A stretch of 10,695 nt of DNA from Actinomycetota bacterium (GCA_009726075.1 WLND01000023.1:1-10695); one strand, 5' to 3'; counted from the first letter of the stretch, positions 1 to 6,751 are shown. Numbers and translations: made by a program. The notes: generated by a model from the letters alone, not told the origin.

Positions 1-182
1 TCGGGCTTGTATCGCCGGTCGACGAACACTGCCTGAGGCGACCAGTTCTCCGGCTCGCGCGGCAGGTAGTCGCCGCGTTCGACGACGAGCACATCGATGC
101 CGCGTCGCGCAAGGCCCCAGGCCAAGGTGCTCCCACCCATGCCGCTGCCAACGATGACGACTGTCGCGGAGTCCTTGATCAT
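1..182 (-). CDS. GMC-family FAD oxidoreductase, N-terminal part (runs off left edge)
   Basis: Only the first 60 codons are visible. The product would be a flavoenzyme that oxidises alcohols, sugars or sterol-like substrates using FAD; the substrate cannot be told from this fragment. Seen: a Rossmann beta-alpha-beta start with a GxGxxG motif (VGSGMGG, residues 11-17), an acidic residue ending the second strand (VLVVERGD, Glu35), then the segment PREPENW, which resembles the region after the dinucleotide fold in bacterial GMC proteins. The ATG at 182 has no convincing Shine-Dalgarno sequence. A GTG at 203 lies in the same frame and would add seven residues, but it sits inside a hairpin. The gene follows the 90-aa gene by 59 nt on the same strand, so the two are probably one operon, opposite a LysR regulator. 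Another FAD-dependent oxidoreductase family is possible, but GMC fits best. Confidence 0.8.
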   Translation of the reverse strand, partial: MIKDSATVVIVGSGMGGSTLAWGLARRGIDVLVVERGDYLPREPENWSPQAVFVDRRYKP

Positions 183-192
183 TGGTTCATCT

Positions 193-224
193 AACCGCTT
201 CACGCCGAGCGGCGTGAAGCGGTT
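193..224. repeat. Perfect 14-bp hairpin between the 90-aa gene and the GMC oxidoreductase
   Basis: Arms AACCGCTTCACGCC (193-206) and its exact reverse complement (211-224) are separated by a 4-nt loop. On the minus strand the hairpin ends 10 nt before the ATG of the oxidoreductase gene, so it covers the place where a ribosome-binding site would lie. No T-tract follows in either direction, so it is not a standard intrinsic terminator. It may lower translation of the downstream gene, stabilise the upstream mRNA, or bind a protein. The structure is seen; the role is inferred. Confidence 0.7.
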
Positions 225-241
225 CGCGATCGAGGATTCGG

Positions 242-514
242 CTAGAGCGCTGCGGCGAGCTCGCGCGACCGAGGCGTGATCTCAGGGCCACCAGCGTCGA
301 GCCGGGATGAGATTGCCGATGACACGCGTGCGAACGCGCGCATCCTGGCCACCTCTGGCTGCTGATCATCGATCATGAGCTGCACGAGGATGTCGTTGAC
401 GCCCAGGTCGCGGGCCGCGTGCGCGATGACGAGCAGGTCGAGCGAGTCGTCGCCGAAGCCGTGGTCAAGAAGTCGGCCGGCGAGCGCGTTGATGATCTGT
501 GCGGTGGTCTCCAT
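242..514 (-). CDS. Small protein of unknown function (90 aa) in the GMC oxidoreductase operon
   Basis: I do not recognise the family. The ATG at 514 is preceded by a strong Shine-Dalgarno sequence (GGAAAGGGGA, about 5 nt before the start), which settles the start. A longer in-frame reading from 553 runs back into the promoter region and is unlikely. The protein is acidic and probably all-helical: residues 1-62 look like amphipathic helices (for example DDSLDLLVIAHAARDLG), and the last 25 residues are rich in Pro, Arg and Ala. There is no signal peptide, membrane segment, cysteine or metal motif. It is the first gene after the LysR intergenic region and is followed at 59 nt by the FAD oxidoreductase. 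By position it may be an accessory or stabilising partner of that enzyme, but nothing in the sequence shows this directly. Confidence 0.7.
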   Translation of the reverse strand: METTAQIINALAGRLLDHGFGDDSLDLLVIAHAARDLGVNDILVQLMIDDQQPEVARMRAFARVSSAISSRLDAGGPEITPRSRELAAAL

Positions 515-551
515 GTGAGTCCCCTTTCCTTCGCTCACGCTAGACCGTGCC

Positions 552-608
552 AAGCATAAAGAAAAGCGATCGATTCTGATTGAGTCAATAAGCTAGATTT
601 ATGCTTAT
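552..608. promoter_or_regulatory. Divergent LysR-type operator/promoter region with nested palindromes
   Basis: The 86-bp gap between the two divergent starts (514 and 601) is far more AT-rich than its surroundings. It contains AAGCATAAA at 552-560 and its exact reverse complement at 598-606; ATTGA-g-TCAAT at 579-589; and ATAAGC-N9-GCTTAT at 588-593/603-608. Divergent placement with dyad symmetry is typical for LysR-type regulators that repress themselves and activate the opposite operon. The right-hand arms overlap the LysR start codons (601 and 607), which fits autorepression. The palindrome centres do not coincide exactly with a T-N11-A box, and I cannot assign -35/-10 hexamers with confidence. 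Confidence 0.6.
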
Positions 609-1575
609 GGGAATTGAGGACGTTGAGATTCGCCACCTGACGACGCTGCGCGCTGTCGCCGACGAAGGATCCTTCATCGGCGCCGCCGACGTCCTCGGCT
701 ACTCGCAGGCCGCGATCAGCCAGCAGATCGCCGGGCTCGAGCGCGCCGTGGGGCAATCGTTGTTCGACCGGCCCGGCGGCCCGCGCCCCGTCACCCTCAC
801 TCCTGCCGGGCGGCTCCTCCTCGGTCACGCCAAGGCCATCAACGCCCGGCTCGCGCTCGCCGGCCGAGAGCTCTCTGACCTCGTTTCCGGCACCGCCGGC
901 CGCCTGCGATGCGGCACCTTCCAGAGCGTCTCGGTGCAGCTGCTGCCCGAGCTCGTCCGCGAGATGCGCGAGGCCGCCCCCAACCTCGACATTCACCTCG
1001 TCGAGCAGGACACCAGCGAATCCCTCGTCGACCTGCTCCTCGCCGGCGAGATCGACGTCACATTCCTCGAGGGCCCGTATCAGGATCCCAGGCTCGACCT
1101 CATCGAGCTCGGCGCCGATCCCTTTGTCGTCCTCCTCCCGAAGGACAGTGAATATGCGCGTCTGACAAAGGGGCGCACGTTCCCGACCGCGCTTCTGGCC
1201 GACGCGCCAATGGTGGGCGAGCACGACTGCAGTACCCACGAGCGCATCGACGCTGGCCTGCGGGCCTCGGGCGTCACCCCCCGATACGTGTTCCGCGCCA
1301 ACGACAACGGGGCTATGCAGGGCATGGTTCGAGCAGGCCTCGGTCCCGCGGTCATGCCGCTGCTCGCCGTCGACACCACCGACCTTGGGGTTGTCGTGAA
1401 GAGCCTCGACCCGCCGATCGAGCCGCGCGTGATCCTGATCGCGATCCGCAAGGGGGCCAACCCGCTGCCCGCGGCAGAGCGCTTCGTCAAGATCGCGAAA
1501 CTCGAGTGCCGCAAACGGCTTTCACGACCCGCCCGCCAGGGAGCATCCGTCAGCGAACCCAGCCGACCGGCTTGA
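601..1575 (+). CDS. LysR-family transcriptional regulator
   Basis: A DNA-binding regulator of 324 aa, slightly longer than the usual ~300 aa. Seen: an N-terminal winged helix-turn-helix at about residues 9-70, with GSFIGAADVLGYSQAAISQQ as the HTH and LFDR then TLTPAG as the wing. A linker helix follows, then a periplasmic-binding-like effector domain (about 98-305). The last ~20 residues (KRLSRPARQG onward) form a charged, probably disordered tail. The start is either ATG 601 or ATG 607. Neither has a Shine-Dalgarno sequence, so a leaderless or weakly translated mRNA is possible. It is divergent from the 90-aa/GMC operon, its likely target. The effector is unknown. Its 3' end overlaps the convergent FetB gene by 26 bp. 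Confidence 0.92.
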   Translation: MLMGIEDVEIRHLTTLRAVADEGSFIGAADVLGYSQAAISQQIAGLERAVGQSLFDRPGGPRPVTLTPAGRLLLGHAKAINARLALAGRELSDLVSGTAGRLRCGTFQSVSVQLLPELVREMREAAPNLDIHLVEQDTSESLVDLLLAGEIDVTFLEGPYQDPRLDLIELGADPFVVLLPKDSEYARLTKGRTFPTALLADAPMVGEHDCSTHERIDAGLRASGVTPRYVFRANDNGAMQGMVRAGLGPAVMPLLAVDTTDLGVVVKSLDPPIEPRVILIAIRKGANPLPAAERFVKIAKLECRKRLSRPARQGASVSEPSRPA

Positions 1576-2308
1576 GGCTGCCCACCGACGCCGCCAAGAA
1601 GAAGGTGGTGAGCACGGCCGCGATCACCTGCGCGAGCACGATGCCGACCAGCACGAGCAACTGGATCTGCACCGCGAGCATGGGGCTCGCGCCGCCCAGA
1701 AGCAGGCCGACGAAGGAGCCCGGGAGAAGCACGAGTCCTGCGCTCTTCGTCTGATCGAGCACCGGCGAGAGCGACTGCTCGACCGCGCGCGTCGACATGG
1801 CGTTCACGGCCTGCCTCGGCCCAGCGCCCAGAGCCACGTAGCCCTCCACCTCGCCCCAGCGCTCGATAGCATCGTCGCGAAGTCGCGAGCCGGCGAGCAG
1901 TGCCGCCGTCATGGCACCCCCGATCATCTGCGCGGCAAAGGGCAGGAGGGTCTGGACGTCGCGGCTCACCGCCCCCGTCGCAGCCAGCACGCCAACGGTG
2001 GCGGCGGCTCCCGCAACGATCGACAGGAGCACCCAGCCGGACTGGCGAAAGCCACAGCCAATTCGCCGAACCGCCGTCACCGTGGCCGCAGCGAGCATCA
2101 CTGCGAGGTAGGCAACCGCACCCTGCGGGTTGGCGAAGATCCAGGCGATGACCAGCGCGACGAGGGCCAGCTGGACGATCGCCCGCGTGGCTGATACGAG
2201 CAGGTCGCGCCGCTGCCCGATGCCGGCCAGCGACATGACGGCGAGCGTGAGGGCCAGCAGGCAGGCGAGTGCGATGGCCGTGCGTGCGAACTGCTCCGAG
2301 GCCTGCAC
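1550..2308 (-). CDS. fetB: FetB/UPF0014-family ABC transporter permease
   Basis: An integral membrane protein of 252 aa, the normal length for FetB, which in Escherichia coli works with the ATPase FetA in iron export and peroxide resistance. Seen: about seven hydrophobic segments (roughly 9-27, 40-58, 63-80, 91-110, 119-139, 190-204, 212-240). The conserved cytoplasmic loop GAGPRQAVNA...LSPVLDQTKSAG leads into LLPGSFVGLLLGGASPMLAVQIQ (residues 162-216), the family signature region. The start is a GTG at 2308; an in-frame TAG at 2318-2320 excludes longer forms. The Shine-Dalgarno match is weak (AGGCGG, far upstream). The gene begins 52 nt after pirin on the same strand and may share its transcript. 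No ATP-binding subunit is encoded nearby, so FetA must lie elsewhere or be absent. The iron role is a family inference. Confidence 0.85.
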   Translation of the reverse strand: MQASEQFARTAIALACLLALTLAVMSLAGIGQRRDLLVSATRAIVQLALVALVIAWIFANPQGAVAYLAVMLAAATVTAVRRIGCGFRQSGWVLLSIVAGAAATVGVLAATGAVSRDVQTLLPFAAQMIGGAMTAALLAGSRLRDDAIERWGEVEGYVALGAGPRQAVNAMSTRAVEQSLSPVLDQTKSAGLVLLPGSFVGLLLGGASPMLAVQIQLLVLVGIVLAQVIAAVLTTFFLAASVGSLKPVGWVR

Positions 2309-2360
2309 GCCTGCATGCTATGCCGCCTGAAACGTCCGTCGCTCCCGAGGCGAGGTTCGC

Positions 2361-3113
2361 CTATGAAAACGCGAGGGCCGCGTGCATCTCCCATACGAGG
2401 ATCTCTGCTGAACCGATCGCGGTGACCCGCTGGCCCCCGACGCCGGTCAGCCGGACTGCATCGCCGGCCTTCAGCGCACCTGCGCCCTCGAGGTCAACCG
2501 CGCCTGCCGCGACAAAAAGGTGGATGAACGGCGCCTCCGGGAGCTCGACCGACTGCCCGGCGGCGAGGCGCGCTGCCAGCAGTGCCGCGAAGCGGTTGTT
2601 GATGCGGATCGCCGCGTGATCGGCGTAGGCATCGATCCCGGACGCGACGGGGATCAGGGAGCCGGCGAGTGCCTCGTCCGGGATCTCGAGCTGCTCGTAG
2701 CCGGCGGTCAGACCGCTCTCGTCCGGCACGACCCACATCTGGATGAAGTGAACGGGCTCAGCGTGCGCATCGCCGCCGAGCAGCCGCCACGAGTCGTTCT
2801 TCTCTGAATGCTGGATCCCGGCGCCCGCACTCATGCGCTGCGCCAGGCCCGGGTAGATGACCCCGGAGTGCCCGGTCGAATCCTGGTGGACGAGCGACCC
2901 GCGCAGCACCCACGTGACGATCTCCATGTCTCGGTGCGGGTGGGTGTCGAAGCCGGCTCCGGGCGTGACGATGTCGTCGTTGTTCACCAGGAGCAGGCCG
3001 TGGTGGGTATTGCCCGTCGTGTGGTGCGGGCCGAAGTTGAACGAGTGCTTCGAATCCAGCCAGCCGCCACGGGTCGCGGCACGATCAGCCGCCCGTCGAA
3101 TATCCATAGTCAC
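2361..3113 (-). CDS. Pirin-family bicupin protein
   Basis: A metal-binding bicupin of about 250 aa. Some bacterial pirins (YhhW type) act as quercetin 2,3-dioxygenases and others bind regulatory or metabolic partners, so the substrate is open. Seen, numbering from GTG 3113: the typical start MDIRRA, then HHGLLLVNNDD, then the N-cupin metal motif THPHRDME with His58 and His60, and IQHSEKN with His102 and Glu104. These four ligands match those of human pirin (three His and one Glu). The C-terminal cupin covers about residues 130-245. I chose GTG 3113 because GGGGGAG lies 9 nt upstream. A longer reading from ATG 3176 would start inside the hairpin element and adds non-conserved residues. ATG 3107 is a third option. 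It lies upstream of FetB, which suggests an oxidative-stress or metal link. Confidence 0.9.
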   Translation of the reverse strand: MTMDIRRAADRAATRGGWLDSKHSFNFGPHHTTGNTHHGLLLVNNDDIVTPGAGFDTHPHRDMEIVTWVLRGSLVHQDSTGHSGVIYPGLAQRMSAGAGIQHSEKNDSWRLLGGDAHAEPVHFIQMWVVPDESGLTAGYEQLEIPDEALAGSLIPVASGIDAYADHAAIRINNRFAALLAARLAAGQSVELPEAPFIHLFVAAGAVDLEGAGALKAGDAVRLTGVGGQRVTAIGSAEILVWEMHAALAFS

Positions 3114-3158
3114 GAACTCATTCTCCCCCATCCTGGCCCACGGCCCCCCGGTCGTTTG

Positions 3159-3233
3159 AGCCAGCATCGGGGACAAACGGCAGAAATTGGGCGCCGAACG
3201 GCGGTTTTTCGCAGTTTGTCCCCGATGCTGGCT
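3159..3233. repeat. 75-bp inverted-repeat element (20-bp perfect arms) between ATPase and pirin genes
   Basis: Left arm AGCCAGCATCGGGGACAAAC (3159-3178) is the exact reverse complement of 3214-3233. Outside the arms, one mismatch is followed by TTT/AAA pairing. Inside, GAAA (3183-3186) can pair with TTTC (3207-3210), and CGCCG-AA-CGGCG (3192-3203) forms a terminal hairpin. The whole block can therefore fold into one long imperfect stem. There is no U-tract after it on either strand. It could be a Rho-independent-like terminator of the actinobacterial type, an mRNA-stabilising hairpin, or a REP/MITE-like mobile palindrome. Which of these applies depends on whether copies exist elsewhere in the genome. 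Confidence 0.75.
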
Positions 3234-3242
3234 GAAATAGCC

Positions 3243-3278
3243 GGGGGCAGCGGGGGCTCGGGGGTTACTGGGCGGGGG
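3243..3278 (+). other. G-quadruplex-type G-tract cluster across the ATPase stop codon
   Basis: On the plus strand there are five G-tracts: 3243-3247, 3252-3256, 3260-3264, 3270-3272 and 3274-3278, with loops of 4, 3, 5 and 1 nt. This satisfies the usual G3+N1-7 quadruplex rule. The G-rich strand is the template strand of the ATPase gene, and the cluster covers its last codons and TAA (3265-3267). It might slow RNA polymerase and help end transcription together with the neighbouring hairpin. The pattern is seen; folding and role are inferred. Confidence 0.5.
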
Positions 3279-5832
3279 TTCTGTGGCGCAGGTGCTTGTC
3301 CAGAGCGTCCACCCCGATCATCAGGCCCATGGTGAGCACGGCCACCAGCCATCCGGCTGCGATCGGCGGCGCCTGACCGAGAGTGTCGGCCACCGCCGGG
3401 ACGAATACCGTGACGAGGGCGAACAGCAGGCCGCCGAGCACTGCGGGAAACAGCAGCCGGTTCGTCGTCCAGCCGAGCGCGCCGGGCCACTTCGTCGAAC
3501 TGCGGCACGCGAAGGCATTCGCGATCTGCCCAAGAACCACGGTCATGAAGGCGGCGCCGGACGCGGCCAGGGCCGCCTCGCCGGTCGGGAATGGGTCACC
3601 GGGGCGCCAGCCGATTGCGACGAAGGACGCCACGAATGCCACCATCGTGGCGAGGGCAATGGTGGGTCCGAGCACGCCGAAAGCGCGGCGCAGCACCGTG
3701 CCGTTGAGCAGCCGGCCCGAGACCGGCGGGCCCTCGAGCAGGTGCCGAGAAGGCGGCTCCGCGCCGAGCGCCACGGCGGACAGCGTGTCGGTGCCGATGT
3801 CGATCGCCAGGATCTGCAGCACGCCCAGGGCGAGCGGGAACTGCCCGCCCGACAGCGCCCAGATGACGAAGGGAGCGAGCTCGGCCACATTGTCGGTGAG
3901 GTGGTACGTGAGAAATCGCCGGATGTTCACGAAGGTGGTGCGCCCCTGCTCGATTCCGGCGACGATCGATCCGAAGTGGTCGTCGAGGAGGACGAGATCC
4001 GCGGCCTCCCGGGCGACATCGGTGCCCGACAGCCCCATGGCAATGCCGATATTCGCCGCGTGCAGCGCCGGCACGTCGTTCACGCCATCCCCGGTCATGG
4101 CCACGACGTGCCCCCGCATGCGAAGGGCACGGGCGATGCGCAGTTTGTCCTCGGGCGAGACTCGCGCCACCACGACCCCGGGCCGGTCGAGCAGCGCTCC
4201 GAGCTCGACGTCGTCCTTCGGCAGGTCTGCGCCCGACAGCACGAGGCCGTCCGGTGACCTCAGCCCCACCGCGCTCGCAATGGCCGCCGCTGTGGTCGGA
4301 TGATCACCGGTCACCATCGCGACGGTGATGCCAGCAACCCGGCAGGCCTCCAGCGCGACCTTCACCTCGGGTCGCGGCGGGTCTTGCAGTGCGAGGAGTC
4401 CGAGCAGTGTCAAGTCCTGCTCTGCGTCGTCCGACGAGAGCGGATCAGCCCCGGTGAATGATCGACGGGCCACGGCGATGACTCGCAGTCCGCGGCCTGC
4501 GAGCAACGCGACCTGCTCATCGACAAGCGGAGGATGCCCGCACAGCGGCAGCACCGTGTCGGGCGCCCCCTTCACGATCACGGCGGAGTCGGTCACCACC
4601 GACATGCGGCGCCGGCGCGGGTCGAACGGAAATCGGTGGCGCACGATCATCACCTGACGCTCGGTATCCGTGTCGAGTCCGAGCCTGCGGGCGAAGACGT
4701 CGAAGGCCGCCTCCATCGGATCGCCGTGCGCCCGCCAGGCTCCCTTTTCGACGAAGGCATAGCCATCGGAGCAGTCGACCGCGGCGCGGGCCAGCGCCTT
4801 CAGCCCGGCCTCGTCGGACGCAGTGCTCACCGAGACACTCCCGGCGGGGTCGTAGCCGACGTCGGCGCACGTGGCCGAGCCCGCTGGCGTCCACGCCTCG
4901 ACGACCGTCATCTCATTGCGCGTCAGCGTGCCGGTCTTGTCAGTGCAGATGAACGTCGTCGAGCCGAGGGTCTCAACGGCCTCGAGGTCACGGACGAGCA
5001 CGTTGCGGCGCGCCATCTGCTCGGCACCCCACGCCAGGGTGAGCGTGACCGTCGGGAGGAGCGCCTCTGGCACCAGTGCGACCGTGACGCCGATCGCGAA
5101 GATGAGGGCATCGGAGATCGGGTTTCCGAGAATCAGGGTGACGACGAAGAACACGGCTCCTGCCCCGAGGGCGATCGCCGCGATGAGCCGCACCACCCGC
5201 CGGAGCTCAAGGGTCAGCGGCGTGGTGGGCTTCTCCTCCTGCGAGGTGAGCTGCGCAATGGACGCCAACCGCGTCCCCGCGCCGACCGCCGTCACAACCG
5301 CGTCGGCATCGCCCTCGACCACGAAGGTGCCCGCTGACACCGTCTCCCCGCGCTCCACCGATGTCGGCTCGCTCTCGCCGGTGAGCATCGACGTATCGAG
5401 GCGCAACGCTGTCGCCCTGTCGACGACCGCATCGGCCGGAATCCGATCGCCTGCCGTGAGCACGAGCGCATCGCCGACAACGACATCGACCGACTCAACC
5501 TGCAGCGGGCGGCCATCGCGGATCACGGTCACCCGCGAAGGCAGCAGGGACTTGAGACGTTCGGCCGCCCGATCGGCCCGACTCTCCTGGATGAATGCGA
5601 AGACTGCGTTCACGAGGATGACGATGATGATCGCGATGCCGAGTTGCGGGAGCCTCGCGATGAAGCCGAGCACCGCCGCCACCCAGAGCATGAGTGCGAA
5701 GAAGTGGACGAGTTCGCCTCCGAATCGGCGAAGCGGCGACGGTCGGCGTGCCTGGGGGAGCACGTTGGGTCCGTCCTTGGCGAGTCGCTCGGCCGCCTGC
5801 GCCGACGAAAGCCCTTGCAGTGCACGTGTCAC
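3265..5832 (-). CDS. P2-type cation-transporting ATPase
   Basis: An ATP-driven membrane cation pump, 855 aa. Domains in order: N-terminal cation-ATPase domain (1-60), actuator domain with TGES (151-154), membrane helix 4 with VPEALLP (254-260), phosphorylation motif DKTGT (Asp298), nucleotide domain with FPFDP (401-405) and KGAPD (421-425), DPPRP (484-488), MVTGD (506-510), hinge TGDGVND (580-586), then C-terminal membrane helices. All catalytic motifs are intact. Membrane helix 5 (YHLTDNVAELAPF) and helix 6 (IDIGTD, 677-682) resemble Na,K-ATPase-like pumps more than SERCA, but the ion cannot be assigned. The start is GTG 5832, with AAGGGGGG about 6 nt upstream. It follows the flavin reductase gene by 35 nt and is probably co-transcribed with it. 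A hairpin and a G-tract cluster lie at its 3' end. Confidence 0.95.
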   Translation of the reverse strand: MTRALQGLSSAQAAERLAKDGPNVLPQARRPSPLRRFGGELVHFFALMLWVAAVLGFIARLPQLGIAIIIVILVNAVFAFIQESRADRAAERLKSLLPSRVTVIRDGRPLQVESVDVVVGDALVLTAGDRIPADAVVDRATALRLDTSMLTGESEPTSVERGETVSAGTFVVEGDADAVVTAVGAGTRLASIAQLTSQEEKPTTPLTLELRRVVRLIAAIALGAGAVFFVVTLILGNPISDALIFAIGVTVALVPEALLPTVTLTLAWGAEQMARRNVLVRDLEAVETLGSTTFICTDKTGTLTRNEMTVVEAWTPAGSATCADVGYDPAGSVSVSTASDEAGLKALARAAVDCSDGYAFVEKGAWRAHGDPMEAAFDVFARRLGLDTDTERQVMIVRHRFPFDPRRRRMSVVTDSAVIVKGAPDTVLPLCGHPPLVDEQVALLAGRGLRVIAVARRSFTGADPLSSDDAEQDLTLLGLLALQDPPRPEVKVALEACRVAGITVAMVTGDHPTTAAAIASAVGLRSPDGLVLSGADLPKDDVELGALLDRPGVVVARVSPEDKLRIARALRMRGHVVAMTGDGVNDVPALHAANIGIAMGLSGTDVAREAADLVLLDDHFGSIVAGIEQGRTTFVNIRRFLTYHLTDNVAELAPFVIWALSGGQFPLALGVLQILAIDIGTDTLSAVALGAEPPSRHLLEGPPVSGRLLNGTVLRRAFGVLGPTIALATMVAFVASFVAIGWRPGDPFPTGEAALAASGAAFMTVVLGQIANAFACRSSTKWPGALGWTTNRLLFPAVLGGLLFALVTVFVPAVADTLGQAPPIAAGWLVAVLTMGLMIGVDALDKHLRHRTPAQ

Positions 5833-5867
5833 GAACTACCCCCCTTCCATCCCGCGATCCGACGACG

Positions 5868-6500
5868 TCATGTCACTGACATGAACTCCTCGACGGTCAG
5901 CCGACGCCGGGTGGTGACCTCGCCGATTCGAGACCAGTCGCTGCCGCCGAGCCGCGCGATGGGATCCAGCAGGTCGATCGAGACGCGCCCGTCGACGAGC
6001 ACGGCCTCATCGACGGCGATGCAGGTCACCTCGCCGTACACGACGAGCCCGTTGCCCATCGGGTGAATCTCGACCAGGCGGCACTCGAGGGCATACGGCG
6101 ACTCGGCGACTCGAGCGGAGGCCACCGTCGCACTCGGCTCTCGGGTGAGTCCGATGGCATCGAACTCACTGACGTCCGGGCCGAATTCGACGCTGGTGAG
6201 GTTGACGGCCTCAAGGCTGCTCGCTGGCGTGCCGCAGACGACGAAGTCGCCGGTCGCCCGAATATTGCGGACGGTGTCCTTCTCCCCCATCGAGCTGAAC
6301 ATGACGATGGGGGGCGAGGTGCTCACGACGGTAAAAAAGGAGTGGGGCGCGAGGTTGTCGATGCCGGATTGGCTTCGCGACGAAACCCAGGCGATCGGAC
6401 GAGGGACGACGAGGCTGCCGAGTAGCGGATACACGCTTCTAGTCGCGGCGGGGTCGACGAGGCGGCGCTGCGGGAGAGCTCCAGTCGCGGGCTGTGTCAT
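5868..6500 (-). CDS. Flavin reductase-like FMN-binding split-barrel protein
   Basis: A predicted cytoplasmic flavoprotein of 210 aa, a usual length for the family. Members reduce free flavin with NAD(P)H or use bound FMN in small redox reactions. Seen: YPLLGSLVVPRPIAWVSS (residues 24-41), which opens the split barrel; APHSFFTVVSTSPPIVMFSS, the FMN phosphate-binding stretch; and KDTVRNIRATGDFVV, followed by VNLTSVEFG and the C-terminal strand with DPIARLGGSDWSRIG. This order is that of the flavin reductase-like (DIM6/NTAB) proteins. The ATG at 6500 lacks a clear Shine-Dalgarno sequence. The gene is first in a minus-strand unit with the P-type ATPase. The physical partner that would use its reduced flavin is not obvious; the flavodoxin gene at 8124 is in a separate, divergent unit. 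Confidence 0.9.
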   Translation of the reverse strand: MTQPATGALPQRRLVDPAATRSVYPLLGSLVVPRPIAWVSSRSQSGIDNLAPHSFFTVVSTSPPIVMFSSMGEKDTVRNIRATGDFVVCGTPASSLEAVNLTSVEFGPDVSEFDAIGLTREPSATVASARVAESPYALECRLVEIHPMGNGLVVYGEVTCIAVDEAVLVDGRVSIDLLDPIARLGGSDWSRIGEVTTRRRLTVEEFMSVT

Positions 6501-6751
6501 GGCTCAATGCTGTCATCCGGCCACGGCGAAAGCCTGTTCATCTCCGGACCGGCAGTGCCGAGGTTCACGGAATCCTCTCGTTTCGCCAGCGCAACGCGAC
6601 CGTGGCAGCACGATTCTTCGCTGGGCGTGCATCGCGCGCGGTGCGTCATGAATAGTGTTGAGTCCGATGTTCCCGCGACACCTGCTCGCGTGAACCCGGC
6701 TTCGTACCCCCCATCGAGGCAGCCGCCTCACCGTGTCGATTTGGGGGTGCA
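6501..6751. promoter_or_regulatory. Divergent intergenic region, flavin reductase / diguanylate cyclase
   Basis: A 251-bp gap between two divergent starts with no credible gene in it. It must hold the promoters of both units, but I could not assign -35/-10 hexamers. Short palindromes seen are CCGGaCCGG (6544-6552), CGGCA-g-TGCCG (6550-6560) and a nearly symmetric GC-rich block around 6629-6644. These are too short to call operators. A G-run at 6743-6747 serves as the likely ribosome-binding site of the cyclase gene. Confidence 0.4.

Noticed and set aside
355..369. Possible extra small gene in the frame 187-369 on the minus strand
   Set aside because: It overlaps the 90-aa gene in another frame, has no ribosome-binding site and encodes an Arg-rich translation. 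The hairpin sequence accounts for its tail.
535..1239. 234-aa open frame opposite the LysR gene
   Set aside because: Low-complexity Glu/Gly-rich translation with no motif, antisense to a clear LysR protein.
3114..3176. Upstream extension of pirin to ATG 3176
   Set aside because: It would start inside the left arm of the palindromic element and adds residues not expected in the family. GTG 3113 has a good ribosome-binding site.
4871..5884. Long open frame on the plus strand opposite the ATPase gene (also 3283-4257, 3383-4303 and 4534-5337)
   Set aside because: The translations are Arg/Ser/Ala/Pro-rich with no domain, and they lie entirely antisense to a gene with every catalytic motif intact. 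Such frames are expected in DNA this rich in GC.
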